Below are positions 15,411 to 24,209 of a stretch of 64,000 nucleotides of DNA, in pieces. Source of the stretch: Cutibacterium equinum (GTDB taxonomy: Bacteria; Actinomycetota; Actinomycetes; Propionibacteriales; Propionibacteriaceae); NCBI RefSeq assembly GCF_028021195.1, contig NZ_CP115668.1:124001-188000 (forward strand). Direction: 5' to 3'. The stretch's first letter is position 1, and each line of letters opens with the position of its first letter. Below the pieces are notes generated by a model that worked only from the letters and a program-made list of their open reading frames with translations, had not been told where the DNA came from and searched no databases. A program made the position numbers and the translations under genes.

Positions 15411-17198
15411 TCAGTTCTCGGAATCGACGGTGAACTTCAGCGAAGCTGACCGTTGTGGATTGGGTTCAGGGCGCACGGCCCAGCCGGGGGTCGGGTTGCC
15501 CGATCCCTGCACGGTGGCCGGATCGGTGTCCTCGGGGATCATCTCGATGGCGTGGACCGGGCACTGGTCGAAGCAGGTGGCGCATCCAGTGCACTTGTCG
15601 TAGTCGAACTCGTAGCGGTGGCCCTTACCGAGCTTGATGATGGCGTCCTCGGGGCAGGAGCCGTAGCAGCCGTCACACTCGAAGCAGTTACCGCAGGACA
15701 GGCATCGTCCCGCCTCGAAGTGGGCCTGCTCCTCGTCGAGTCCTCCGACGACCTCGTCGAAGCCGAGGCGCTGGGTCGGGTCGAGCTCGGGTTGGTGACG
15801 ACGCAGGTGGTCGCCGAAGTACCACAGGTTGAGGTCGTTGAAACCGACTGTGGTGTTCTTGGCAGTCGGATAGCCGGACTGACGGTGGAGCCACAGGTCA
15901 ATCTGGCGGGCGGCACGCTTACCGTGGCCCACACCGATCGTCACAGTGCGCTCGGAGGGGACGGTGTCGCCACCGGCGAAGATGCCGGGAACGTCGGTCA
16001 TGAGGGTCGAGGGGTTGACGTCGACGACGTCGTTGCGGAATCGCATGCCGGGCATCTTGTGCAGGAAGCCGGTGTCGGCGTCCTGTCCGACGGCCAGGAT
16101 GACGGTGTCGGCCTCGAGCTTCTCGTACCGTCCGGTGCCGCGCGGCTTGCCGTTCTCGTCGAGTTCCATGACCTCGACGGTGAGGTCGTCACCAACGTCG
16201 GTGATGGTGCGCAGCCAGTTCATCTGGACGCCCTCGCGCTCGGCCTCCTCGCGCTCCTCCTCGTGGGCCGGCATCTGCTCGGCGGTGCGTCGGTAGACGA
16301 CGATGGATTCCTCAGCACCCAGCCGCTTGGCCACGCGAGCAGCGTCCATGGCGGTGTTGCCACCACCGTAGACGGCCACGCGACGACCGATGAGAGGCTT
16401 TTCGCCGGCGGCGACGTTGTGCAGGAAGCTCACAGCGTCAACCATGCGGGATGCGTCGACGGTCGGGATGTCGACCCGCTTCGACAGGTGGGCGCCGATG
16501 GCCACGAAGACGGCGTCGAAACGTCCCTTGGCCTTCTCCTCCATGAGGTCGTTGACGGGGTGGTTGAGGACGATCTTGATGCCCAGATCGGTGAGACGCT
16601 CGACCTCGGCGTCGAGGACTTCGCGGGGCAGGCGGTATTCCGGGATGCCGTAGCGCATCATGCCGCCGACCTTGTCTCCGGCGTCGTGGATCTCGACGTC
16701 GTGTCCGAGCATGGCCAGGTGGTAGGCGGCGGACAGACCGGCTGGGCCAGCACCGATGATCAGGACGCGGTGTCCAGAGGCCTGGGCGGGTTTGATGAAC
16801 TTCCAGCCCTTCTCGATGGCGAGGTCACCCAGGTAGCGCTCGACGGAGTGGATGGACACGGCCCCGTCGAGGTCGGCACGGTTGCAGGCCACCTCGCAGG
16901 GGTGGTAGCAGACGCGGCCGTGGATGGCAGGGAAGGGGTTGTCGGCAGTGAGCTGACGCCATGCCTTCTCCTCCTCGTGGGCCTTGATGAGACGCAACCA
17001 TTCCTGGATGTTCTCGCCCGCTGGGCATCCGGCATTACACGGAGGAAGCATGTCGAGGTAGACGGGTTTACGGGTGCGGGTTGGGGTGACGCGACCCGTC
17101 GTGCGGGCGAGATCGGGACGGGGGGTGATGTCCTGGTTCTCCCTGATGACGTACCCGTTGTGGTCGGTTGTGTCACTCGTCGTGGTGTCGGTGCTCAT
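15411..17198 (-). CDS. GltD-like NAD(P)-binding Fe-S flavoprotein
   Basis: 595 residues. The N-terminal part has the cysteine-rich helical Fe-S domain of glutamate synthase small subunits (PPCNAGCPAGENIQEWL, then CYHPCEVACNR). Next come an FAD motif LIIGAGPAGLSAAYHLA and an NAD(P) motif VAVYGGGNTAMDAARVA. The C-terminal 90 residues add CLSCGNCFECDGCYGSCPEDA and CTGCATCFDQCP, two more 4Fe-4S sites. No large GltB subunit is nearby, so true glutamate synthase activity is unlikely. Its place directly upstream of nifJ suggests ferredoxin:NAD(P) electron transfer from pyruvate oxidation. The start is set at ATG 17198 behind AGGAAGAG; the longer 5' frame has no binding site. Confidence 0.85.
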   Translation of the reverse strand: MSTDTTTSDTTDHNGYVIRENQDITPRPDLARTTGRVTPTRTRKPVYLDMLPPCNAGCPAGENIQEWLRLIKAHEEEKAWRQLTADNPFPAIHGRVCYHPCEVACNRADLDGAVSIHSVERYLGDLAIEKGWKFIKPAQASGHRVLIIGAGPAGLSAAYHLAMLGHDVEIHDAGDKVGGMMRYGIPEYRLPREVLDAEVERLTDLGIKIVLNHPVNDLMEEKAKGRFDAVFVAIGAHLSKRVDIPTVDASRMVDAVSFLHNVAAGEKPLIGRRVAVYGGGNTAMDAARVAKRLGAEESIVVYRRTAEQMPAHEEEREEAEREGVQMNWLRTITDVGDDLTVEVMELDENGKPRGTGRYEKLEADTVILAVGQDADTGFLHKMPGMRFRNDVVDVNPSTLMTDVPGIFAGGDTVPSERTVTIGVGHGKRAARQIDLWLHRQSGYPTAKNTTVGFNDLNLWYFGDHLRRHQPELDPTQRLGFDEVVGGLDEEQAHFEAGRCLSCGNCFECDGCYGSCPEDAIIKLGKGHRYEFDYDKCTGCATCFDQCPVHAIEMIPEDTDPATVQGSGNPTPGWAVRPEPNPQRSASLKFTVDSEN

Positions 17199-17508
17199 AC
17201 CTGGCTCTTCCTGTTGGAAATGCGGCATTTCGGTTTGTGAATGTGGGGTTCGCAAGCCGACTGCAATCGATGTTAGACCACATGTGAAAGGTCGTGCAGA
17301 GGAGGGTGGGGCGAGTGAAATATGGTGCAGGAACGTTTTCCTAAACCGCTTCCGCAATGACGTAATTACGCACCTTTTGTGTATCGAAAATCAAGGGTGG
17401 CGACGTTTCGCCTTGGTCGGTGGGTGCTGGTCGTTGGGGCCTGGTCTGTGGTGGGGTGTTCGCGAGTGGGTCAGCAGGGGCGTCGCCAGACGGTGCAAGA
17501 CTGGGAGC
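17199..17508. promoter_or_regulatory. Divergent upstream region of the nifJ operon and thiamine-binding gene
   Basis: No gene seen. It must hold the promoter of the minus-strand redox operon and of the plus-strand gene at 17509. A perfect 10-bp palindrome, CGTAATTACG, at 17361-17370 in the only AT-rich part is a candidate regulator site. I could not assign confident -35/-10 boxes. Confidence 0.45.
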
Positions 17509-17826
17509 ATGATCGTTGCCTTCAGCCTTGTTCCCAGCGGTGGCCGAGTCTCCCGGGAGGACGGTGGCGTGGTTGACGCCGTCGCTGCCGCCGTGCGGGT
17601 CGTGCGCGAGTCTGGCCTGCCCAACCGCACTTCGTCCATGTTCACCGAGATCGAGGGTTCCTGGGATGAGGTCATGGACGTCGTCAAGAAAGCCACTGAA
17701 GCCGTGGGGGAGTACGGCTCGCGGGTGTCGCTGGTGCTCAAGGCTGACATCCGCCCCGGACGCACCGGTGAGATGGACGCCAAGCTTGAGCGGTTGGAGG
17801 CCGAGCTCGACAAGGAGCTGGGCTGA
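17509..17826 (+). CDS. Thiamine-binding protein, MTH1187/YkoF-like family
   Basis: 105 residues. It matches the small ferredoxin-like-fold family typified by MTH1187/YqgV (PF01910): N-terminal IVAFSLVPSG strand, the central region MFTEIEGSWDEVMDVVKKA, and VSLVLKADIRPGRTGEM. Relatives bind thiamine or its HMP moiety, consistent with another thiamine locus at 6.2-9 kb, but the two are not adjacent. The start ATG 17509 has only a weak GGGAG very close by. It is convergent with lldR, 27 bp apart. Confidence 0.8.
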   Translation: MIVAFSLVPSGGRVSREDGGVVDAVAAAVRVVRESGLPNRTSSMFTEIEGSWDEVMDVVKKATEAVGEYGSRVSLVLKADIRPGRTGEMDAKLERLEAELDKELG

Positions 17827-17853
17827 GCGAACGGGCCTGAGGTTGGCTCGTCG

Positions 17854-18642
17854 TCAGTCCCGTCCAACCAGGAGGGTCTTGTAGGCGTTGCGAATGTGAG
17901 CCTCGGTGGCCTCGGCTGCCCGCTCCGGGTCGCCGTTCTCGATCGCGGTGAGCATCTCCTCGTGATCGCAGACCAGCCCGTCACGCCAGCTCTCCCATCC
18001 GATGAGGGAGTGCTCGGCCTCCAGAATCGGGCGGTGCACGGCCTTGCGGATGGCCACCGTCAGGTTGCTCATGAGGCGGTTGTCCCCGGCCTCGGCGAGG
18101 GCGACGTGGAAAGCGGTGTCGAGGGCGTTGAAGGAGTCCGGCTGCATCGCGTCATGCATCTGGCCGAGGAGATCGGTGGCTCGCGCCAGGGGTCCTGGGG
18201 CGCGCACCTTTGCTGCCGCCGCGCAGGCAGCCTTCTCCAGGGCTACTCGGGTCTCAGTGAGGTCGGCAAAGGAGACGACGTCGAGGGCTAGCTGCAGGCG
18301 CAGGATGCGTCCCATGGCATCGGAAGGATGGGCATCGACGCGGGTCCCGTTGCCTCGTCCAGTGCCCGAGGTGAGAATGCCCTGGGCCTCGAGGGCGCGG
18401 ATGGCTTCCCGGACGGCCCCCCGGCTGACGCCCAGGGAGGCGGCGAGCTCTCGTTCCGGGGGGAGGCGCGAACCATTCACCCATGTCCCAGCGAGGATCT
18501 CTTCATCAATGTGACGCATGACGACCGAGAATCCGCCGGATTTCGTAGCGGTGTCAGCGCCTTCGTCTGGCTGTGATTCCGGCGCCCAGCCTGGGGAGTG
18601 TGCGTCTGGCTGGGTGGAGTCCGCGTCGCGCGTCTGTGTCAT
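17854..18642 (-). CDS. lldR: FadR-family (GntR) regulator of lactate utilisation
   Basis: 262 residues. A polar 37-residue leader precedes the winged helix-turn-helix (about residues 45-105: GSRLPPERELAASLGVSRGA, then EAIRALEAQGILTSGTGRGN). An all-alpha FCD ligand domain follows, with conserved metal-site elements including DTAFHVALAEAGDN and a late HEEMLTAIENGD helix. It is divergent from the lactate permease-lutABC operon, and a matching operator lies in the shared control region. LldR relatives bind L-lactate and then release DNA, derepressing lactate oxidation. The effector is inferred from context. Confidence 0.88.
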   Translation of the reverse strand: MTQTRDADSTQPDAHSPGWAPESQPDEGADTATKSGGFSVVMRHIDEEILAGTWVNGSRLPPERELAASLGVSRGAVREAIRALEAQGILTSGTGRGNGTRVDAHPSDAMGRILRLQLALDVVSFADLTETRVALEKAACAAAAKVRAPGPLARATDLLGQMHDAMQPDSFNALDTAFHVALAEAGDNRLMSNLTVAIRKAVHRPILEAEHSLIGWESWRDGLVCDHEEMLTAIENGDPERAAEATEAHIRNAYKTLLVGRD

Positions 18643-18818
18643 GGCTGGGATCCTCGTTGGTGAGTGGCTTCATTGTCACCGAACATGCATCGTATGTCCA
18701 ACGGTGACGTGACGTAGATCGTGCGTTGAAAGAGGGCCGCAAAAAGGCGAAAAAATTAGGTGACCCTTATTTCTTGCACAGACGTTTGATCGTTCGTTCA
18801 GCAATTGAACGGAAGTTC

Positions 18819-18847
18819 TTGACGCTTGCTGGAAATGGTCCTACCAT
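18819..18847 (+). promoter_or_regulatory. Predicted sigma-70 promoter of lldP-lutABC
   Basis: TTGACG at 18819-18824 and TACCAT at 18842-18847 are separated by 17 bp. The expected start point falls at about 18853-18855, inside the operator. Confidence 0.7.
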
Positions 18848-18852
18848 ACTAA

Positions 18853-18864
18853 TGGTCGGACCAA
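18853..18864. promoter_or_regulatory. Predicted LldR operator
   Basis: TGGTCGGACCAA contains the dyad TGGTC-G-GACCA and fits the LldR consensus TNGTNNNACNNA reported for Corynebacterium glutamicum. It lies just downstream of the -10 box of the lldP promoter, where bound repressor would block transcription. Confidence 0.7.
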
Positions 18865-18927
18865 ATCGGCCCGGTCTTGCCAATGGTTCGCCGACCTGAG
18901 GCAATGGTTGAACAACGGAGTTCTTCG

Positions 18928-20616
18928 ATGGTTCTTTTACAGACCTTCACCCCATCGGCCAACCCGCTCGGCACGCAGTGGCTCTCGGCCCTCCTTGCCG
19001 TGCTGCCAGTGCTGGCCATGCTCATCACCCTTGGTGCGCTGCGCTGGAAGGCGCATCTGGCTGGCCTCTTCTCGTGGGGCGTCGCCCTCGTCGTGGCAGT
19101 CACCGCATTTCACATGCCGATCGGTATGGCACTCTCCTCCAGCGTCCAGGGATTCCTCTACGGCTTGTTCCCGATCTCGTGGATTCTGCTGGGCGCCATC
19201 TGGATGTACCAGGTGACGGTCATCTCCGGTCGATTCGACGACCTGCGCCGCACCTTCTTCCTCATCAGTGACGACCCGCGAGTCCTCGGCATCCTCATTG
19301 CCTTCTGCTTCGGCGGTCTACTCGAGGCCCTCGCTGGATTCGGTGCCCCGGTCGCCATCGCCGCTGCCATGTTGATCGCCATTGGCTTCGGTAAGTTGCG
19401 CGGTGCCGTCACCGCCCTGGTCGCCAATACCGTCCCGGTGGCCTTCGGCGCCGTCGGTCTGCCGGTCCTCATGGCCGCCAAGACTGGTGGTCTGGACGTC
19501 GCGATGGTCGCCCCGGTGACCGCCCGTATCTGCGCCGTCCTGTGCCTCGTCGTCCCCTTCCTCATGCTGGCGATCATGGATGGCCGCAAGGGTGTTCGCG
19601 AGTGCTGGCCGTTCGGGCTGTTCGTCGGCGTCGTCTTCGGCGTCACCAAGGTCATCGTCGGTGGCACCCCGGTCTACAACCTCACCGAGATCTTCGCTGC
19701 CGTCGTCACCGTCGCCCTGTCCCTGCTCTTCCTCAAGGTCTGGAAGCCCAAGGGCGGCCGTGAGGCTGCTGAGCGCATCGGCATCCCGATGGACCCGGCC
19801 GTCGAGACCGAGCCCATCGAGGCTCAGGCGGTCGACACCTCCGATCTCACCGGCAATCGCATCTTCATGGCCCTGGTGCCCTACATCCTCGTCATCGTGG
19901 TATTCGGCATCGCCGCCATCCCGGCTGTCAAGGAGGGTCTGGCGGCCGCAGACACCAAGATGGCGTGGCCCGGCCTGTCTGGCCTCATGACCACGGGTGG
20001 AAAGGCCGCGGCCCACCAGTCCTACACCTGGCAGTGGCTGTCCCAGCCGGGCTTCCTGCTGGCCGTCGTCGCCATCATCGTCGGCCTCATATACAAGGTG
20101 TCCCTCTCCGACGTCTTCAAGGAGCTGTGGGTCAACGCCAAGAAGATGAAGTTCTCGATGCTGACCATCGGCCTGGTCGTCGCCCTGGCCTATGTCATGG
20201 GTGACTCCGGCCAGACCCTGGCTCTCGGCATGTTCATTGCTGGCGCTGGTGCGGTCTATCCGTTCCTCGCCCCGATCCTGGGCTGGATCGGCACCTACGT
20301 CACCGGATCTGACACCTCCGCCAACATCCTGTTCTCCGGCCTGCAGAGCGGCGTCGGTCAGCAGATCGGTGCCGGATCTCACCTCGGTGTCGAGGGCATG
20401 CGTCACCTGCTCGTCGGTGCCGGTGCTTCTGGTGGCGTCGTCGGCAAGATGATTTCCCCGCAGTCGCTGACCGTCGCGGCCACCGCGATCGGCTTGGCTG
20501 GCGGCGAGTCGGTCATCCTGCGCAAGGTCTTCAAGTTCTCGGTCATCCTGCTCGTCCTGATGTGCATCATCGTCGGCCTCATGTCGACCCCGGTGCTCGG
20601 ATGGATGGTCCCCTGA
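18928..20616 (+). CDS. lldP: L-lactate permease
   Basis: 562 residues from ATG 18928, preceded by CGGAG. It is an LctP-family proton symporter for lactate and glycolate with about 12-14 hydrophobic segments. Family hallmarks include FGGLLEALAGFGAPVAIAAA, TVPVAFGAVGLPVL and near the C-terminus LGWIGTYVTGSDTSANILF followed by a glycine-rich stretch. A cytoplasmic loop at about residues 270-310 is charged. Upstream in-frame ATG codons (18877 onward) exist but would overlap the promoter and operator, so they are rejected. It is the first gene of the lactate operon, 54 bp ahead of lutA. Confidence 0.93.
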   Translation: MVLLQTFTPSANPLGTQWLSALLAVLPVLAMLITLGALRWKAHLAGLFSWGVALVVAVTAFHMPIGMALSSSVQGFLYGLFPISWILLGAIWMYQVTVISGRFDDLRRTFFLISDDPRVLGILIAFCFGGLLEALAGFGAPVAIAAAMLIAIGFGKLRGAVTALVANTVPVAFGAVGLPVLMAAKTGGLDVAMVAPVTARICAVLCLVVPFLMLAIMDGRKGVRECWPFGLFVGVVFGVTKVIVGGTPVYNLTEIFAAVVTVALSLLFLKVWKPKGGREAAERIGIPMDPAVETEPIEAQAVDTSDLTGNRIFMALVPYILVIVVFGIAAIPAVKEGLAAADTKMAWPGLSGLMTTGGKAAAHQSYTWQWLSQPGFLLAVVAIIVGLIYKVSLSDVFKELWVNAKKMKFSMLTIGLVVALAYVMGDSGQTLALGMFIAGAGAVYPFLAPILGWIGTYVTGSDTSANILFSGLQSGVGQQIGAGSHLGVEGMRHLLVGAGASGGVVGKMISPQSLTVAATAIGLAGGESVILRKVFKFSVILLVLMCIIVGLMSTPVLGWMVP

Positions 20617-20670
20617 TTTTGCTGACGGTTGACACCGCCTGGCATCCGTTCATTACCAATGGAGGTCACC

Positions 20671-21465
20671 ATGACAACCACTACGAGCCCTGGTACCAGG
20701 GCCGCCTCGCCCGGCTTGCCGGGGGCGGGCATGACCGTCGGGCTGTTCATCACGTGTATCAATGACGTGATGTTCCCCCAGACTGGCGTGGCCGTCACCA
20801 CCCTGTTGGAGCGTCTGGGCTGCAAGGTTGAGTTCCCGCGGGAGCAGACCTGTTGCGGCCAGATGACGACCAATACCGGATATTTCGACGAGGGTGTTCC
20901 CACCGTCCGTCAATACGTGCGGGCCTTCGGGGACTACGACTACGTGGTCGCCCCGTCGGGATCCTGTGTCGCGGCCGTCCGCGATCAGCACCCGATGCTT
21001 GCCGAACACGCCGGGGACACCGGACTGCTCAAGGAGATCGAGCACACCAGCAAGACCATCTACGATCTGCCGGAGTTCCTCGTCGACATCCTCGGGGTCA
21101 CCGACGTTGGCGCCTACTTCCCGCACCGAGTGACGTACCACCCGTCGTGCCACGGCAAGCGTCTGCTGGGTCTGGGAGATCGTCCCTACGAACTGCTCAA
21201 GAACGTCCGCGGCATGACCCTGGTCGACCTGCCGATGGCCGAGCAGTGCTGCGGGTTCGGCGGAACCTTCTGCATCAAGAACCCTGACATGAGCGCGGCC
21301 ATGGCCAACGACAAGGCCCGCCACGTTCGTGAGACCGAGGCGGAGTACGTCGTCGCCGGCGACAACTCCTGCCTCATGAACATTGGTGGTGTGCTGTCTC
21401 GCCAGAACTCGGGCGTCAAACCGATTCACATCGCCGAAATCCTCGCCAACACTGAGGAGGACTGA
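20671..21465 (+). CDS. lutA: Lactate utilisation protein A (LutA/LldE)
   Basis: 264 residues from ATG 20671 behind GGAGG. It has two CCG domains: an early half with CINDVMFPQTG and CCGQMTTNTGY, and a late half with YHPSCHGKRLLG and QCCGFGGTFC. LutA with LutB and LutC forms the membrane-associated iron-sulfur complex that oxidises L-lactate to pyruvate without a flavin LldD. A 20-residue polar N-terminal leader precedes the conserved MTVGLFITC. It is followed by lutB after 3 nt. An alternative start at the internal methionine of GMTVGLF cannot be excluded but has no binding site. Confidence 0.93.
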   Translation: MTTTTSPGTRAASPGLPGAGMTVGLFITCINDVMFPQTGVAVTTLLERLGCKVEFPREQTCCGQMTTNTGYFDEGVPTVRQYVRAFGDYDYVVAPSGSCVAAVRDQHPMLAEHAGDTGLLKEIEHTSKTIYDLPEFLVDILGVTDVGAYFPHRVTYHPSCHGKRLLGLGDRPYELLKNVRGMTLVDLPMAEQCCGFGGTFCIKNPDMSAAMANDKARHVRETEAEYVVAGDNSCLMNIGGVLSRQNSGVKPIHIAEILANTEED

Positions 21466-21468
21466 CCC

Positions 21469-23004
21469 ATGAGCACGGAACTGCGTCGAGTCACCTACGG
21501 AAACCACGGCGTCGCCCGGCTGACCCCGGCCCCCGACAAGCCTGGCCCGTACATGGGTATGCCGAAGTTCTCGAAGGCCGTCAAGGATGAGCTGAACCTG
21601 TCGGTGCAGCGCAAGAACATGCGCAATGCCACCACGACGATTCGTAACAAGCGCGCCCTGCGCGTCTCCGAGTCCCCGGACTGGGACGATCTGCGCGACG
21701 CCGCCGAAGCCATCAAGAACCGTGTCGGCCGCCACCTGGACCACTACCTGGTCGAGGCCGAGAAGAACCTCACCGCCAACGGTGTCCACGTCCACTGGGC
21801 CCGTGACGGCGAGGAGGCCAACCGCATCGTCGCCCAGATCGCCAAGGACAAGGGGGCTGACGAGGTCGTCAAGATCAAGTCGATCACCAGCCAGGAGACC
21901 GACCTCAACGAGTACCTCGAGGAGCAGGGCATCGCGGCATGGGAGACCGACCTGGCCGAGCTCATCGTGCAGCTCGGACATGATCGTCCCTCCCACATCG
22001 TGGTGCCGGCCATCCACCGCAACCGTGCCGAGGTCCGCGAGATTTTCCTCCACGAGATGAAGAACTATGGCCGTCCGGCACCCGAGGACATCTCGGAGAA
22101 CCCGCCGGAGCTGACCAACGCGGCCCGGCTGCACCTGCGCGAGAAGTTCCTGCGCGCCAAGATGGCGGTTTCGGGTGGCAATTTCGTTCTCGCCGACACC
22201 GGTTCCCTGGTGATCGTCGAGTCCGAGGGCAATGGCCGTATGTGCCTGACCCTGCCCGACACCCTGGTGTCCATCGTCGGCATCGAGAAGGTGCTGCCAA
22301 CCTTCGACGACCTCGAGGTCTTCCTCAAGCTGCTGCCCCGCTCGGCCACCGGTGAGCGGATGAACCCGTACAACTCGGTGTGGAGCGGCGTGACCGACGG
22401 TGATGGCCCGCAGGAGCAGCACGTCATCTTCCTCGACAACGGTCGTACTGACGTGCTGGCCGACACCCTTGGCCGTGAGGCGCTGCGCTGCATTCGTTGC
22501 GCGTCGTGCATCAATATTTGCCCGGTTTACGAGCGCGCCGGTGGTCATGCCTACGGTTCGGTGTACCCCGGCCCGATTGGGGCGGTGCTTACTCCGCAAC
22601 TGCGTGGCGTCGATCACCCGGTTGACCGTGGTCTGCCCTACGCCTGCTCGCTGTGTGGCGCCTGTAACGAGGTCTGCCCGGTGAAGATCCCCTTCACCGA
22701 CATCCTCATCAAACTGCGCAACAAGGTTGTCGAGTCCGAGAAGTCCGACAAGATTCCCCAGGACTACGAGATTGCCGGCGAGATGGGGCTCATGAAGACC
22801 GCATCGTGGGCGTTCAGCGATTACAAGCACTTCGAGGCGATCCAGGTTGGTTCGCGTGGTATGGGACGTGTCCTGCGCGGCAAGAAGGTGGGGCCGGTTC
22901 CGGTGCCGGTGGCGCAGCGGTGGCTCAAGTACCGCGACGTCGATGCGCCCCCGAGCGACACGTTCCGCACCTGGTGGGAGAAGAATAGGGAGGAAAAGCG
23001 ATGA
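21469..23004 (+). CDS. lutB: Lactate utilisation protein B (LutB/LldF), Fe-S
   Basis: 511 residues, the size of LutB. The N-terminal two thirds is the LUD domain with GGNFVLADTGSLVIVESEGN. Two 4Fe-4S clusters follow: CIRCASCINICPVYER near residue 343 and CSLCGACNEVCPVKIP near 394. The C-terminus ends in an amphipathic, Trp-rich tail. It probably passes electrons from lactate to the quinone pool. The stop overlaps the lutC start (ATGA, 23001-23004). Confidence 0.94.
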   Translation: MSTELRRVTYGNHGVARLTPAPDKPGPYMGMPKFSKAVKDELNLSVQRKNMRNATTTIRNKRALRVSESPDWDDLRDAAEAIKNRVGRHLDHYLVEAEKNLTANGVHVHWARDGEEANRIVAQIAKDKGADEVVKIKSITSQETDLNEYLEEQGIAAWETDLAELIVQLGHDRPSHIVVPAIHRNRAEVREIFLHEMKNYGRPAPEDISENPPELTNAARLHLREKFLRAKMAVSGGNFVLADTGSLVIVESEGNGRMCLTLPDTLVSIVGIEKVLPTFDDLEVFLKLLPRSATGERMNPYNSVWSGVTDGDGPQEQHVIFLDNGRTDVLADTLGREALRCIRCASCINICPVYERAGGHAYGSVYPGPIGAVLTPQLRGVDHPVDRGLPYACSLCGACNEVCPVKIPFTDILIKLRNKVVESEKSDKIPQDYEIAGEMGLMKTASWAFSDYKHFEAIQVGSRGMGRVLRGKKVGPVPVPVAQRWLKYRDVDAPPSDTFRTWWEKNREEKR

Positions 23005-23681
23005 CCACCATCAGCACTGATCCTGTGGCGCGTACTGAGATCCTTGCCCGGATTCGCCGTGCCAGCACCGACATCACCAACCCCGATCCGGTCACCGATG
23101 TGCCGGTCGAGTGGAAGTACGGCACTGGCATCGAGATGGACGACGTCGTCGGAACCTTTGTCCAGAAGGTCACCGACTACAAGGCCACCGTCGTGCGAGT
23201 CAAGGCGGCTGACGTTCCCAAGGCCATCGTCGAGGGGCTCAAGGCCACCGGTGCACAGCGCAGCGCAGTCGTCCCGGTTGGGCTGGACAAGTCCTGGGTC
23301 GAGGCGATCAAGGGTGCCGGTATCGACGCCCGGGCCGACGAGCCCCAGTTGTCCAAGGAGGAGCTCAATGGCACTGACGCCGTTGTCACTGCATCGGCGG
23401 TCGGCATTGCTGACACCGGTTCGATCGTCCTGACCCATGTCGAGGACCAGGGGCGGCGGGCCATCACCCTCGTCCCGGACCGCCACGTCTGCGTCATCAA
23501 GGCCAGTCAGGTCGTCTCCGACGTCCCGGAGGCCATCCAGATCGTCAAGCCGTCGGTGCACGATGGTCACCCGTTGACCTTCATCTCGGGTGGTTCGGCA
23601 ACCTCCGACATCGAGTTGGCACGTGTCGATGGCGTCCATGGGCCCCGCAAGCTCTACGTCATCGTCGTGGACGATCAGTGA
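23001..23681 (+). CDS. lutC: Lactate utilisation protein C (LutC/LldG)
   Basis: 226 residues, a LUD-domain protein without Fe-S motifs. The core DAVVTASAVGIADTGSIVL is followed by ALT-type strands and the conserved tail FISGGSATSDIELARVDGVHGP. This tail is the typical end of LutC proteins. It is the third part of the LutABC lactate oxidase complex and the last gene of the operon. Two GC-rich hairpins follow within 85 bp. Confidence 0.94.
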   Translation: MTTISTDPVARTEILARIRRASTDITNPDPVTDVPVEWKYGTGIEMDDVVGTFVQKVTDYKATVVRVKAADVPKAIVEGLKATGAQRSAVVPVGLDKSWVEAIKGAGIDARADEPQLSKEELNGTDAVVTASAVGIADTGSIVLTHVEDQGRRAITLVPDRHVCVIKASQVVSDVPEAIQIVKPSVHDGHPLTFISGGSATSDIELARVDGVHGPRKLYVIVVDDQ

Positions 23682-23688
23682 TTCGGAC

Positions 23689-23712
23689 CCTGGCGTGATG
23701 AGGCACGCCAGG
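23689..23712 (+). terminator. Terminator hairpin after lutC
   Basis: CCTGGCGTG and CACGCCAGG form a perfect 9-bp stem around atgagg, 8 bp after the lutC stop. A second, stronger hairpin at 23732-23763 probably backs it up. Confidence 0.6.
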
Positions 23713-23731
23713 TAGTTCACACGCGTCCAGG

Positions 23732-23893
23732 CCAGGCGGTCCCCGGTTTGACCGGGGCCGCCTGGTCGTGTGTCGGTGTGTGGTGATGCGGGTTCTGCGT
23801 GCCGGTGGTGCCATCTCTCGTGGCACGGGTCCGTGTCAGGAGCGCGAATACCACACGGGGGTGGGAACAGGGCAGGGCCGTGGGGTGGGGGCG
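23732..23893. repeat. 160-bp direct repeat, copy 1
   Basis: Starts with a GC-rich hairpin (AGGCGGtCCCCGG, loop, CCGGGGCCGCCT) that could act as a terminator for lutABC, then includes the 79-bp palindromic repeat copy C and ends in GTGGGGTGGGGGCG. It is over 90% identical by eye to copy 2 at 24210-24370. Confidence 0.8.
23778..23856. repeat. 79-bp palindromic repeat, copy C
   Basis: Begins GTGTGGTGAT and ends ATACCACAC, with an internal perfect stem GTGCCA / TGGCAC. It is embedded in the longer 160-bp repeat and has the same length as copies A, B and D. Confidence 0.7.
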
Positions 23894-23926
23894 TATTGCG
23901 TGCGGGGCTGGCGGGAGGCGCTTGCG

Positions 23927-24124
23927 TCAATGAGAGTCCGAGCTTCCACTACGTGCGGTGGCAACATCAATGACCCCTGACGCGAGGCCGATCACAGCGA
24001 ACGGGATGTAGATCCACCAGTGCGTGCCGTGGGTGAGCGCATCGGTGATTTTGACGACGAAGAAACCGGCGACAAGCCAGCCGACGAAGGTCAGGAAGGC
24101 GTCGCGCAAAGTGTGTTGAGACAT
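23927..24124 (-). CDS. Small two-span membrane protein between repeats
   Basis: 65 residues with two hydrophobic segments, FLTFVGWLVAGFFVVKI and WWIYIPFAVIGLASGVI. A short charged loop rich in His and Thr separates them. AAAGGGG lies about 8 nt before ATG 24124, a good binding site. I do not recognise a named family; it has the look of the small 2TM proteins common in actinobacteria. It is flanked on both sides by the 160-bp direct repeats, so it may have been duplicated, moved or trapped between them. Confidence 0.65.
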   Translation of the reverse strand: MSQHTLRDAFLTFVGWLVAGFFVVKITDALTHGTHWWIYIPFAVIGLASGVIDVATARSGSSDSH

Positions 24125-24209
24125 GGTTAGAACCCCTTTAACTAGTGTAGACAGCCGCTGACAGCGTCACCAACGCGGACCCAGCCTTGTGCGTCGGAGC
24201 GGCACCAAG

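Noticed and set aside
20653-22830. 725-codon minus-strand open frame across lutA and lutB
   Set aside because: The plus strand carries conserved Fe-S and LUD motifs with proper starts and overlaps. The antisense frame has no recognisable domain.
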